Assembly (NCBI RefSeq): GCF_017676365.1
Contig: NZ_JADKMA010000017.1
Coordinates: forward strand, 1-61,637
DNA from: Streptomyces oryzae
GTDB taxonomy: Bacteria; Actinomycetota; Actinomycetes; Streptomycetales; Streptomycetaceae
Reading direction: 5' to 3'
Length of the DNA stretch: 61,637 nt
The notes under the pieces are model-generated. The model saw nothing but the letters and a program-made list of their open reading frames with translations, was not told the DNA's origin and ran no database searches. The position numbers and the translations under genes were made by a program. This document shows, one piece after another, positions 15,273 through 22,735 of the stretch (position 1 is its first letter; each line of letters begins with the position of its first letter).

Positions 15273-16961
15273 ATGCCCGTAAGCGCGCCCCTGGCCGGGG
15301 CGGCGGCACAGTCCGCCGGCGCGCCGGCCAGACAGGCCGCGCCGGGACCCGGCAGCAGCCTGACCCTGCTGGTCATCGAGGACGACCCAGCAGGGGCGCT
15401 GAGTGTGCCCCGCATGCTCGACGCGTACGGCAGGCCCGTGCGGGTCCGTACGGCCCGCAACCTCACCGAGGCCGCACGGCTGCTCACGGACGATGTCCAC
15501 TGCATCCTGCTGGACCTCGCGCTGCCCTGTGAGGCGCGCGGGGACTCCGAGGAGGCGCCGGCCGAGGGCCTCCCGGCCGAGCTGCCGGAGGCCGCGCCCG
15601 GCGGCGCCATCCCCGGCATCGGCGGCGTCCCCGGCACGGCGGCTCCCGCGGCCCGGCCCGTGGGGGCGGACGGAGCCGGTGGGGTCAGCGGGGCTGCTGG
15701 TTTCGGCGGGGCTTTGGGGGGCTCGGGTGCCTCCGGTGCCGCTGGTGCCTCCGGCGCTTCGGGCGCGAGCGGGGGCGCGGGCGCGAGCGGTGGTGCGGGC
15801 GCCACGGCGGGCGCAGGTGCGGGTGCGCCCTCCAGCGCGGGTGCCGGCGCCGGTGCCGTCCCCGAGCCCGGCTCGGCCGCCGGTGCCGGTGCCCGTACCG
15901 GCTCCGCTCCCGCTTCCCGAACGGCATCCGAGCCCGACGAGCTGCAGATCCTCCGCCGCGTGCTGCGGATGGCCCCGCGCCATGCCGTACTGGCGCTCAC
16001 GGACGGCAGCGACGCGGAGCGGGCCGCCGAGGCCGTACGGGTCGGCGCCCAGGACTACCTCTTCCGGGACGAGCTGGACGGCAGGCTGCTGATGCGTGCC
16101 ATCCGCTACGCAGTGGAGCGGAAACGGGCAGACCTGGCCCAGCGCCAGCTCACCGAGACCCGGCTGCGGGCGCAGGAGAACGCCCGGCTGGAGCGCGGGC
16201 TGCTGCCCCGGCCGCTGCTGGAGGGCAGCGATCTGCGGTTCGCCGCGCGCTACCGCCCGGGCCGCTCCCGCGCCCTGCTGGGCGGCGACTTCTACGACAC
16301 CGTCCGCACCCCCGACGGCGTGGTCCACGCCATGATCGGCGACGTGTGCGGGCACGGCCCGGACGAGGCGGCACTCGGGGTCGAGCTGCGTATCGCCTGG
16401 CGTGCGCTGACCTTCGCGGGGCTGTGCGGCGAGGCGCTGCTGAGCACATTGCAGAAGGTGCTGGAGAACGAGCGGGCCAGCGAGGAGATCTTCGCGACGC
16501 TGTGCACCGTGGACATCGCCGCCGACGGCCGCAGCGCCGGGATCTATCTGGCCGGGCACCCCTCGCCGCTGTTCGCGGGGGAGGTGGCAGAGGGGGAGCC
16601 GGTGCCACGGCTGCTGCCGGAGGACGGGAGCGGGCCCGCGCTCGGGCTGCTGCCCCAAGCGCGCTGGCCGCGCCGCCAGGTGCTGCTGGGGCGCTCCTGG
16701 AGCCTGATGATGTACACGGACGGGCTGATCGAGGGCCGCGTGGACGAGGGTCGCGCGGAGGAGCCCGGCGCAGGAGAAGGCCGGGCGCCGAGCCGGGAGC
16801 GGCTCGGCCAGCAGGGGATGCTCGACATCGTGGCCCGGCGGCTGGCCGACGGCGCGCGGGGCGAGGACCTGCTGGACGCGACGATGGACGAGGTGCGCGG
16901 CCTCAACGGAGGCGAGCTGACCGACGACGTCGCCGTTCTGCTGCTGGAACGCGGACGGTGA
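15273..16961 (+). CDS. Response-regulator receiver fused to a PP2C/SpoIIE-type phosphatase, receiver interrupted by a low-complexity insert
   Basis: A 562-residue protein. The first receiver half (about 29-90) carries LLVIEDDPAGA and the phosphoacceptor-like Asp in HCILLDLALP. Then about 120 residues of Ala/Gly/Ser/Pro sequence follow (repeats such as GASGASGASGGAGASGG), after which the receiver resumes with HAVLALTDGSDAERAAEAV and GAQDYLFRDEL. A helical linker and a PP2C domain (about 310-560) follow, with GGDFYDTV, IGDVCGHGPDEAA and ELTDDVAVLLL as metal-site motifs. Relatives dephosphorylate anti-sigma factor antagonists. The usual Lys of the receiver is replaced in YLFRDEL, so phosphorylation is uncertain. 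No sigma or anti-sigma gene adjoins. Confidence 0.88.
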   Translation: MPVSAPLAGAAAQSAGAPARQAAPGPGSSLTLLVIEDDPAGALSVPRMLDAYGRPVRVRTARNLTEAARLLTDDVHCILLDLALPCEARGDSEEAPAEGLPAELPEAAPGGAIPGIGGVPGTAAPAARPVGADGAGGVSGAAGFGGALGGSGASGAAGASGASGASGGAGASGGAGATAGAGAGAPSSAGAGAGAVPEPGSAAGAGARTGSAPASRTASEPDELQILRRVLRMAPRHAVLALTDGSDAERAAEAVRVGAQDYLFRDELDGRLLMRAIRYAVERKRADLAQRQLTETRLRAQENARLERGLLPRPLLEGSDLRFAARYRPGRSRALLGGDFYDTVRTPDGVVHAMIGDVCGHGPDEAALGVELRIAWRALTFAGLCGEALLSTLQKVLENERASEEIFATLCTVDIAADGRSAGIYLAGHPSPLFAGEVAEGEPVPRLLPEDGSGPALGLLPQARWPRRQVLLGRSWSLMMYTDGLIEGRVDEGRAEEPGAGEGRAPSRERLGQQGMLDIVARRLADGARGEDLLDATMDEVRGLNGGELTDDVAVLLLERGR

Positions 16962-17044
16962 ACCGGCAGGAACCCGGCACCGTGCCGGGCCTCGCGCTCA
17001 ACAGCGCGTACTGATCGACCTGGTCGGCTCAGCAGCGCCCAGCG

Positions 17045-17401
17045 TCACCGGCCGTTGAACGGGCCGTACGGGCCGTCGCTGCTGCTGCCTCCGCGGCGCT
17101 GGCCCCAACGCCGGCCCCGGGAAGCACCCATGACCTGCTTGAGCGCCGGGCGGACGTCGACGATGTACACGATGGTGGCGACCAGGCCGATGAGCTGCAG
17201 CAGGAGGAAAGGGATCTGCAGTACGTTCACCAGCGCCGTCAGACCCAGGATGATCAGCCAGAAGGGCTTGCTCTGCTTGTCGGCCGCGCGGTAGGCGTCC
17301 TCCCGCCGCAGTGCGGCGTCCACGAACGTGAAGACCGCCAAGGCGAGCAGCACGACGCTGATCAACGTCATGACGGTGAGCTGGAAGCCCTCGAACAGCA
17401 T
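17045..17401 (-). CDS. DUF2516 family membrane protein
   Basis: A 118-residue membrane protein: two to three hydrophobic segments (LTVMTLISVVLLALAVFTFV, PFWLIILGLTALVNVL, LLQLIGLVATIVYIVDVRPAL) with the conserved loop DAALRREDAYRAADKQSKPFW typical of DUF2516, and a Gly/Arg/Ser-rich cytoplasmic tail. The function is unknown. ATG 17401 is chosen since AGGAGA lies 9 nt upstream, whereas the alternative GTG at 17410 sits directly against that sequence. It is downstream of the HBHA-like gene on the same strand, separated by a strong terminator. Confidence 0.88.
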   Translation of the reverse strand: MLFEGFQLTVMTLISVVLLALAVFTFVDAALRREDAYRAADKQSKPFWLIILGLTALVNVLQIPFLLLQLIGLVATIVYIVDVRPALKQVMGASRGRRWGQRRGGSSSDGPYGPFNGR

Positions 17402-17513
17402 GGTGCTCACTCTCCTGGTCGGTCTCGGGCCGTGCGCGGTGTCGACTCGGTCCTGAAGGGGCTTGCCGCAACCGTACCCCAGCGCTGACGGAACATACCG
17501 GGCCCGCACTCAT

Positions 17514-17552
17514 GGAACGGGCCGGGCCCGCGAAGGGTGCCCGGCCCGTTCC
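17514..17552 (-). terminator. Strong hairpin terminator of the HBHA-like gene
   Basis: A perfect 14-bp stem, GGAACGGGCCGGGC pairing with GCCCGGCCCGTTCC, with an 11-nt loop, lies 30 bp after the stop codon of the HBHA-like gene and before DUF2516. Confidence 0.8.
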
Positions 17553-17582
17553 GTGCTCTTCCCCCGCGCCGTCCCATGTGGC

Positions 17583-18239
17583 TCAGGACTCGTTCTTCGG
17601 AGCCGACTTCCGGGTGGAGGACGTGGTGCTGCCGGTGCTGCCGGTGCTCTTCCGGGCGGAGGTGCTCGTCTTCTTGGCGGCGCCCGCCTTGGTGCCGTTG
17701 CCGCCGGCGCTCTTGGCGCTGGTGTCGTCGGGCTTGACGGTCTTGGCGGTCTTGTCCGTCTTGGCGGCCGTACCGGCGCCGGCGCCGGTGTCGGCTTCGG
17801 GGGACTCCTCGGCCGGCGGCTCGGCGATCTTCACCGACTGGGCGGGCTCGCGCTCGACGGTCACCTCGGGGGCCTCGTCGCCGCTCTCGCCGCGCCAGTT
17901 CCTGACCGCCTCGCGGCCGCGCACCGAGAGCTCCTCGTACGTCTCCCGGGCCTTGACCGCGTACTCGGCCGCGACGCCGACCCCCTGGAGCGCGAGGTGC
18001 TGGGCCTGCTCGCGGAGCTTCTTGATGTCGGTGTCGATTCCGCTGAGGGTCTCGCTCACCTTGGCCTGGGTCTCCTTGGCCTGCTGGGTGAGCTTCGCCT
18101 GGACCTCCTTGGGGTCCGTCTCCCGGACCGCGGCGAGGGCCTGCGGCGCCTCCTCGCGGATCTTGTCGACGACGCCGGCGGCGAAGTAGAGGGGCGTCGG
18201 GTCGGTGAGAGTCTTGCGCAGGTCGTTCGCGATGGGCAT
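17583..18239 (-). CDS. HBHA-like helical protein with Lys/Ala/Ser/Thr-rich tail
   Basis: A 218-residue protein. Its N-terminal half is a long helix resembling mycobacterial heparin-binding hemagglutinin: DLRKTLTDPTPLYFAAGVVDK, EVQAKLTQQAKETQAKVSE, IKKLREQAQHLALQGVGVAAEYA and KARETYEELSVRGREAV. The C-terminal half is disordered, rich in Lys, Ala, Ser and Thr, as in HBHA. In streptomycetes such proteins are cytoplasmic or membrane-associated; adhesion is not proven. ATG 18239 begins the conserved helix. It lies directly downstream of the XRE regulator on the same strand (138-bp gap), the usual HBHA neighbour, so common control is plausible. Confidence 0.8.
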   Translation of the reverse strand: MPIANDLRKTLTDPTPLYFAAGVVDKIREEAPQALAAVRETDPKEVQAKLTQQAKETQAKVSETLSGIDTDIKKLREQAQHLALQGVGVAAEYAVKARETYEELSVRGREAVRNWRGESGDEAPEVTVEREPAQSVKIAEPPAEESPEADTGAGAGTAAKTDKTAKTVKPDDTSAKSAGGNGTKAGAAKKTSTSARKSTGSTGSTTSSTRKSAPKNES

Positions 18240-18377
18240 GAGGGTACGCCTTTCGTGGCTTTTGTGGCTCAACTCGCCTGACAGGGCCGTGCGTCGCGTC
18301 TCAGCGCTACGGCGCACGTCCGGTGCCGGTGGTCCGCACCGTTGCGGCCCTTGGTGTCCTTGCTCCGCTTGTTGTGC

Positions 18378-18788
18378 TTACTCCGGCTGCCGAGGCCCCT
18401 CGGCGGGCGGGGCCGCCGCGTCGTGGGCGGTCGTCCGCTGCTGTGCGTTCTCCTTGCGGAACGACTCGTAGATCTGGAGCAGCGCCTGCTTCTGCTGCTC
18501 GTTGATCGAGGAGTCCGCGAGGATCGCGGCGGGGACCTGCAGCAGGTCCTGCCGGTCCCGCTCGTCGAGAATCCCGGCCTGCACATAGAGCGTCTCCGCC
18601 GAGATCCGCAGTGCCTTGGCCAGCTGCTGCAGGATCTCCGCGCTCGGCTTGCGCAGGCCGCGCTCGATCTGGCTCAGATACGGGTTCGAGACGCCGGCGG
18701 CCTCCGCGAGCTGCCGCAACGACAGCTTCGCGGTCCGCCGTTGTTCCCGCAGGAACTCGCCGAGGTTCCCGACATTGAGCGAGGCCAT
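18378..18788 (-). CDS. XRE-family transcriptional regulator
   Basis: A 136-residue DNA-binding protein with an N-terminal helix-turn-helix (about residues 9-65: LGEFLREQRRTAKLSLRQLA, VSNPYLSQIERGLRKPSAEIL) and a helical C-terminal part (LLQVPAAILADSSINEQQKQ, LLQIYESFRKENAQQ) that probably mediates oligomerisation. A perfect 21-bp palindrome overlapping its promoter (18818-18838) marks autoregulation. Its downstream neighbour is the HBHA-like gene. Similar short XRE proteins are widespread in Streptomyces; the physiological role is not known to me. Confidence 0.88.
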   Translation of the reverse strand: MASLNVGNLGEFLREQRRTAKLSLRQLAEAAGVSNPYLSQIERGLRKPSAEILQQLAKALRISAETLYVQAGILDERDRQDLLQVPAAILADSSINEQQKQALLQIYESFRKENAQQRTTAHDAAAPPAEGPRQPE

Positions 18789-18817
18789 GTCCCCAGAGTG
18801 CACCGGATCGCTAACTA

Positions 18818-18838
18818 TTGCAAGCAGGCTGCTTGCAA
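18818..18838. promoter_or_regulatory. Perfect palindromic operator of the XRE gene
   Basis: TTGCAAGCAG-g-CTGCTTGCAA is a perfect 10-bp inverted repeat with a single central base, 30 bp upstream of the XRE start. Its outer TTGCAA can serve as -35 and TAGTTA just beyond it as -10 on the minus strand, so the bound protein would block its own promoter. Confidence 0.8.
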
Positions 18839-19011
18839 GTGTGTGCCTCCGGGTGGCTTGGGGCCTTGGGCTTGAGCCCGTGATCTGTCCCGCTGAAGGC
18901 GGGCCGGCCTCGGTCCATCTGAGTCATCTGGCCTTGCGGCCCGGTCGATCTGGGCCATCTGCCGATCCGTCTCGCTCTTTCTGAGCCACTGCCGGGCCCG
19001 GCTCCCTACGG

Positions 19012-19472
19012 TTGTCGTATGTGGTCAGCGCCGGGTGGGGGTGGCTGGTGGAAGCTGAGGACTTCTCCCTGGGGTACGGCGACGCTCGTGGTGAGCTGCA
19101 CAGCGGGCCGTTTGAGGCGATGCGGTCGACGCGCTCCGCGTCTGCCGGGCAGGTGCGGACGTTCCCGTCGTACCGGGGCAGCGCAACTTCCCGGCTGGTG
19201 CTGGGCCGTCACCAGTGGCGAGTTGGCCGGACTGCTTCGTGCGTCGTCCGGACGGCTCCGCCGTGGTGCTGGATGTGCGCCGATGACCGGATCGAGCCCG
19301 AGGATGCCGTGAAGTTCGCGGCGACGGCGGCGGCTTGCGCCGTGGCGGGCTACGGGGCGATCTATCCCGAGATCGTCAAAGCCATGGTGTTCTACGCAGC
19401 CCGCGCTGGCACAGCGCACACACCATCGAGGCAGCGACAGCACTCGACGCTGCCAACTCGGAGCTCAGTTGA
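19012..19472 (+). pseudogene. Decayed TnsA-like transposase endonuclease gene
   Basis: Fragments in three frames together resemble actinobacterial TnsA-like endonuclease subunits: GDARGELHSGPFEA and VRTFPSYRG in frame 1, then LPGWCWAVTSGELAG after a shift, then FVRRPDGSAVVLDVR in the third frame, and finally DDRIEPEDAVKFAATAAACA back in frame 1. The centre, expected to hold the FESWLERD-type catalytic part, is missing. The end may read IEAATALDAANSELS in yet another frame. The gene is therefore broken by at least two or three frameshifts and an internal deletion. It marks an old mobile-element insertion next to the XRE gene. Recognition rests on remembered family motifs. Confidence 0.6.
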
Positions 19473-19505
19473 TACTCCCGTTTCGCCCCCAGTTTTCGGC
19501 AGCGT

Positions 19506-20279
19506 TCAGGTTCTGGTAACCGGGACGAGGGTCAAGTACGTGATGCCGAGGATGTTGCGGTAGCCGTCAGCCCAGGTCGACCGCTGGCGGTCGACTCGTT
19601 CGCGGGTCTCGGCGGCGAGTGGATGGTCCGGGTTCATGGCGAGCCAGAGTTCTGTGTCGTGGCGGTAGCCGGACTCGAACTCCTCCCACTCCTCACGGCT
19701 CGCCGACTCGATCCAGGCTGGCCGGAAGCCCGCCTCGACAGCGAGGTCGACGAGTGGTCCGAGCCGCAGGTGGTCGCCTGCGTGCGCCCCGGGCCACATA
19801 GCCGCGAGTTCCTCGTCCGTCGGGGTGCGATCCCAGAAGCCCTCGCCCAGAACGACACGTCCGCCTGGGCGGACCAAGCGGCGCAGCTCGTGCAGTACGA
19901 CGCTGGGATCGTACGGCTGCTCGGGGTCGCACAGCGCCTGACCAGCCCCCAGGCAGAGCACCGCGTCCACGGGCCCGCGTGCCGTGCCGAGGGCCGACTC
20001 CTCGGCGAATTCGACCCGTCCGGCCAGTCCGCGCCCCTTCGCAAGGTCCCTGCCCCTGGCCAGATCCTCGGCGTTGATGTCGAGGCCCACTCCTGTCGCC
20101 CCTGGGACAGACTCCAGAACGCGGAGCAGCAGTTCGCCCCAGCCGCACCCGATGTCGAGGACGGTGGAGGGTGACACGGCGGCGAGCCGCGCGACGATGC
20201 GCCCGGCGCGGGCTTCGGAGAGCGGTCCGTGGAAGGTCAGACTGCCGAGACGCGGGGGAGGATCGGAAGCGGTTGCCAT
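19506..20279 (-). CDS. Class I SAM-dependent methyltransferase
   Basis: A 257-residue methyltransferase: motif I TVLDIGCGWGELLLRVLE (about residues 39-56), motif II region GVGLDINAEDLARGRD, post-II DAVLCLGAGQALC and motif III RLVRPGGRVVLGEGFW. The substrate is unknown; the C-terminal part (EEWEEFESGYRHDTELWLA) is shared by many small-molecule methyltransferases. The ATG at 20279 lacks a strong Shine-Dalgarno. It sits alone between the TnsA-like pseudogene and a region with a perfect inverted repeat, so it may belong to acquired DNA. Confidence 0.88.
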   Translation of the reverse strand: MATASDPPPRLGSLTFHGPLSEARAGRIVARLAAVSPSTVLDIGCGWGELLLRVLESVPGATGVGLDINAEDLARGRDLAKGRGLAGRVEFAEESALGTARGPVDAVLCLGAGQALCDPEQPYDPSVVLHELRRLVRPGGRVVLGEGFWDRTPTDEELAAMWPGAHAGDHLRLGPLVDLAVEAGFRPAWIESASREEWEEFESGYRHDTELWLAMNPDHPLAAETRERVDRQRSTWADGYRNILGITYLTLVPVTRT

Positions 20280-20648
20280 AGGGCGGAACGTTAGTTCGCC
20301 CTGAGTAGCGTGCCGAGTGATTTAGATCTGGCTCGCCGTTCTCACCGCTTCAGACGGCCTCCTGCACAAGGCGCGGGGCATCCTGCCCACGGAGCTCAAG
20401 TCTCAGATTGAGTGAGATGTCGGCCCTGCTCGTCTCACTCAATCTGAACCACTACAGGTCACAGCGTTGCGATGCCCCATCTTCATTGAGACAGGTCAAC
20501 CCGGGCTTGGGTCGGGCGTCGGCGGTAGCCACCTTTTTGTGGGTACTTGGCAGTGGCAAGCGGCCGGGTGAGTCTGTTGGTGGCCGGCCGGGAGACCGGC
20601 GGCCATGCGGTAACGAGAGAAGAGTGAGGGGGCAGGGATGGCGCGAGG
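20280..20648. other. Intergenic region with possible gene remnant
   Basis: Besides the perfect inverted repeat at 20403-20447, a short plus-strand frame reads DGLLHKARGILPTELKSQIE and ends in a stop at 20415, possibly the tail of a lost gene. Nothing else is recognised. Confidence 0.4.
20403..20447. repeat. Perfect 15-bp inverted repeat with 15-nt spacer
   Basis: TCAGATTGAGTGAGA and its exact reverse complement TCTCACTCAATCTGA flank the spacer 20418-20432. It is markedly A/T-richer than the surroundings and has no U-tract, so a terminator is less likely than an operator, recombination site or element end. Confidence 0.85.
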
Positions 20649-21011
20649 TCAGGAGAGAGGTGTCTGCGGCGCTGTCGCCCCGGTCAGTTGCTCCAGGCGG
20701 CGGTGGCCCCAGTCGGACAGCGGGCCCAGCGCCTCGGCGAGATCGCGGCCGAACGGAGTGAGCGAGTACTCGGTCTTCAACGGCAGCACGTCGTACACCT
20801 CGCGGTGTACGAGGCCGTCCGTCTCCATCTCGCGGAGCGCCTGAGTCAGCACCTTCTCGGTGAGCCCGGGCAGGTTTCTGCGGAGCTCGCCGGGGCGGCG
20901 CGGGCCTGACTCCAGCTGCCAGAGCAAGGCGGTCTTCCACTTGCCGTCGATCACGGCGATCGCGGCTGTCACCCCGCACACGTTCGGGTCCTGAGCACGG
21001 CTGCGCGTCAT
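20649..21011 (-). CDS. HxlR-family winged-helix regulator
   Basis: A 120-residue regulator with the HxlR fold: Cys near the N-terminus (PNVCGVTAAIAVIDGKWKTA), the recognition part LRRNLPGLTEKVLTQALREME, DGLVHREVYDVLPLKTEYSLT (wing) and FGRDLAEALGPLSDWG. Such proteins sense electrophiles or oxidants through the Cys and usually control a divergent oxidoreductase. Here the divergent gene, 76 bp away, is the imine-reductase-like enzyme, so control of it is likely. The start is ATG 21011. Confidence 0.92.
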   Translation of the reverse strand: MTRSRAQDPNVCGVTAAIAVIDGKWKTALLWQLESGPRRPGELRRNLPGLTEKVLTQALREMETDGLVHREVYDVLPLKTEYSLTPFGRDLAEALGPLSDWGHRRLEQLTGATAPQTPLS

Positions 21012-21087
21012 ATCCGCCTCTTTTGTTGTCAGTTGTTACCACTGTACCGCTTGTTGTTGTTCAGCCTATTTGCTTGGGAGTTGAGTC

Positions 21088-22032
21088 ATGTCTCCGACCA
21101 CTGCTTCGTCGTCTTCGTCCCACGAACAATCCGCCGCCCGTACGTCTTCCGGGGACGGCGGTCGGTCGGCCGTCACGGTCCTCGGGCTGGGCCCGATGGG
21201 GCGGGCGCTGGCCGGTGCGTTCCTGGACGCGGGGATACGGACCACCGTCTGGAACCGGACACCCGGCAAGGACCAGGAGCTGGTCGCGCGAGGTGCGACG
21301 AGCGCGGCGTCGCCCGAGGAGGCGGTCGCCGCCGCCGAGCTGACCGTCGTCTGCGTCGTCGACTACGACGCGGTCGACGCCGTACTCCGGCGCGAGGCCG
21401 TCACCGACGCGCTCAAGGGCCGTACGGTCGTGAACCTGACCGCCGACACCCCGGCACGCGCCCGGGACGCGGCCGACTGGGCGGACCGGCACGGCATCCG
21501 CTACCTCGACGGCGCGATCATGACGCCGACCCCCACCATCGGCACCCCGGACGCCGTCTTCCTGCACAGCGGCCCGTACGAGCTGTACGAGCGGCAGCTG
21601 CCCGTGCTGAAGGCGCTGGGCGGCACCCACACCCACCTCGGTGCGGAGATCGGTCGCGCGGCGGCCCACGACATCGCCCTGCTCGACATCTTCTGGACCG
21701 CGGCGGCGGGTTACGCACACGCGCTGGCGATGGCCCGCGCGGAGGGCATCGCCGCGCGGGAACTGGCGCCCTTCGCCAAGGGCATCGCCACGATCCTGCC
21801 GCCGCTCTTCGAGGAGTGGGCGGGGGACATGGACGACGGCACCTTCTCCGGCAGGCTCAATCCGCTGACCTCGGGGGCCTCTTCCATGGCGCACATCGTG
21901 CACACCTCCGAGGAGCACGGCATCGACGCCGGGGTGATGCGCGCGGTCGAGGGCTGGGCCCGCCGCACCGTCGGGCTGGGGCACGGGACGGACGGATTCA
22001 TCCGGGTCGCGGAGGTGCTGGGGCGTCACTGA
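21088..22032 (+). CDS. NAD(P)-dependent oxidoreductase, imine reductase / beta-hydroxyacid dehydrogenase-like
   Basis: A 314-residue enzyme with a Ser/Thr-rich 25-residue N-terminal extension, then a Rossmann fold beginning VTVLGLGPMGRALAGAFLDAG with WNRTPGK at the cofactor-2'-phosphate position (NADPH preference), TVVCVVDYDAVDAVL and VNLTADTPARARD. The C-terminal helical domain contains AAAHDIALLDIFWTA, the interdomain helix that carries the catalytic residue in imine reductases. The relation to IREDs is judged from these motifs; a hydroxyisobutyrate dehydrogenase-like role is possible. It is divergent from the HxlR regulator that probably controls it. Confidence 0.85.
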   Translation: MSPTTASSSSSHEQSAARTSSGDGGRSAVTVLGLGPMGRALAGAFLDAGIRTTVWNRTPGKDQELVARGATSAASPEEAVAAAELTVVCVVDYDAVDAVLRREAVTDALKGRTVVNLTADTPARARDAADWADRHGIRYLDGAIMTPTPTIGTPDAVFLHSGPYELYERQLPVLKALGGTHTHLGAEIGRAAAHDIALLDIFWTAAAGYAHALAMARAEGIAARELAPFAKGIATILPPLFEEWAGDMDDGTFSGRLNPLTSGASSMAHIVHTSEEHGIDAGVMRAVEGWARRTVGLGHGTDGFIRVAEVLGRH

Positions 22033-22060
22033 CGGGGCGTGCGAGTGCCGCACTTTGCCC

Positions 22061-22248
22061 GGCCTCCCCCTCGCGCTCGGCCTCCCCCTCGCGCTCGACC
22101 TTCACCTCGGGGGAGGCCACAGCCGGTGCTGCCCGCACGCGCGTTGACGGGGCAGGGCGCTGATGGCGCGGTGGAGATACGGCTCCGCGAGGAGGAGCTG
22201 GGCGCTTCAGGAGGAGCTGGGCGCTTCACCAAAGGGCTGAGCGCTTCA
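22061..22248. repeat. Two short tandem repeats downstream of the oxidoreductase
   Basis: The 18-bp unit GGCCTCCCCCTCGCGCTC occurs twice (22061-22096), and the 19-bp unit GGAGGAGCTGGGCGCTTCA occurs twice exactly (22191-22228) with a third degraded copy to 22248. Both lie in the 226-bp space before the convergent MerR gene; no gene is seen there. Confidence 0.8.
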
Positions 22249-22258
22249 GGAGGACCTG

Positions 22259-22633
22259 TCACCTCGGCGCGGCCGTCGCCCCGGCTGCCGCGTCGATCAC
22301 CTCGTCCAGCACGTCCCGCGATCTCAGCAGATCGTTGATCATGCGGTCGATCCGTGCCCGTTCCTCCGTCAGTCGGGCCACCAGCTGCGGGGTGGCCCGC
22401 GCCGATGGGCCGCCGTCCTCGTCCCGTATGCACGGCAGCAGCTCAGCGATCTTCTTGCTGCTCAGGCCGGCGGCGTAGAGCTCCTGGATACGGATGACGC
22501 GGTCGACCGCGCGTTCCGCATACTGGCGGTGGCCGCCTGGGGTGCGCTCGGAGGTGAGCAGCCCTTCCCGCTCGTAGTAGCGCAGCGAACGCTCGCTGAC
22601 GCCGGTGCGCTGTGCCAGTTCACCGATCCGCAT
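22259..22633 (-). CDS. MerR-family transcriptional regulator
   Basis: A 124-residue MerR protein: the N-terminal winged helix MRIGELAQRTGVSERSLRYYEREGLL with TPGGHRQYAERAVDRVIRIQ, then the dimerisation helix LTEERARIDRMINDLLRSRDV. It has one Cys in the sensing region (ELLPCIRDEDGG), in contrast to metal-binding members. It is divergent from the Old Yellow Enzyme gene 103 bp away; the spacing region contains a promoter with the long spacer typical of MerR activation. It thus probably controls that reductase in response to an electrophile or oxidant. Confidence 0.93.
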   Translation of the reverse strand: MRIGELAQRTGVSERSLRYYEREGLLTSERTPGGHRQYAERAVDRVIRIQELYAAGLSSKKIAELLPCIRDEDGGPSARATPQLVARLTEERARIDRMINDLLRSRDVLDEVIDAAAGATAAPR

Positions 22634-22697
22634 CCGTTACCGCTCCTCTCCCGGCCACGGTTCGACCTGGCGCCACTGGTCGGGTCCGACGCAACGG

Positions 22698-22728
22698 TTG
22701 AATCTGACGCCGGTGTCAAGTTTTACCT
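22698..22728 (+). promoter_or_regulatory. MerR-type promoter of the alkene reductase gene
   Basis: TTGAAT (22698-22703) and TTACCT (22723-22728) are separated by 19 bp that contain the dyad TGACgccggtGTCA (22705-22718). A 19-bp spacer with a central dyad is the hallmark of promoters remodelled by MerR proteins. Transcription would start very close to the ATG at 22736, giving a leaderless or near-leaderless mRNA, in agreement with the absence of a Shine-Dalgarno. Confidence 0.65.
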
Positions 22729-22735
22729 TGCGGGA

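Noticed and set aside
20500..20640. Possible gene remnant in the region before HxlR
   Set aside because: Frames are short and lack start signals; similarity to anything known could not be supported.
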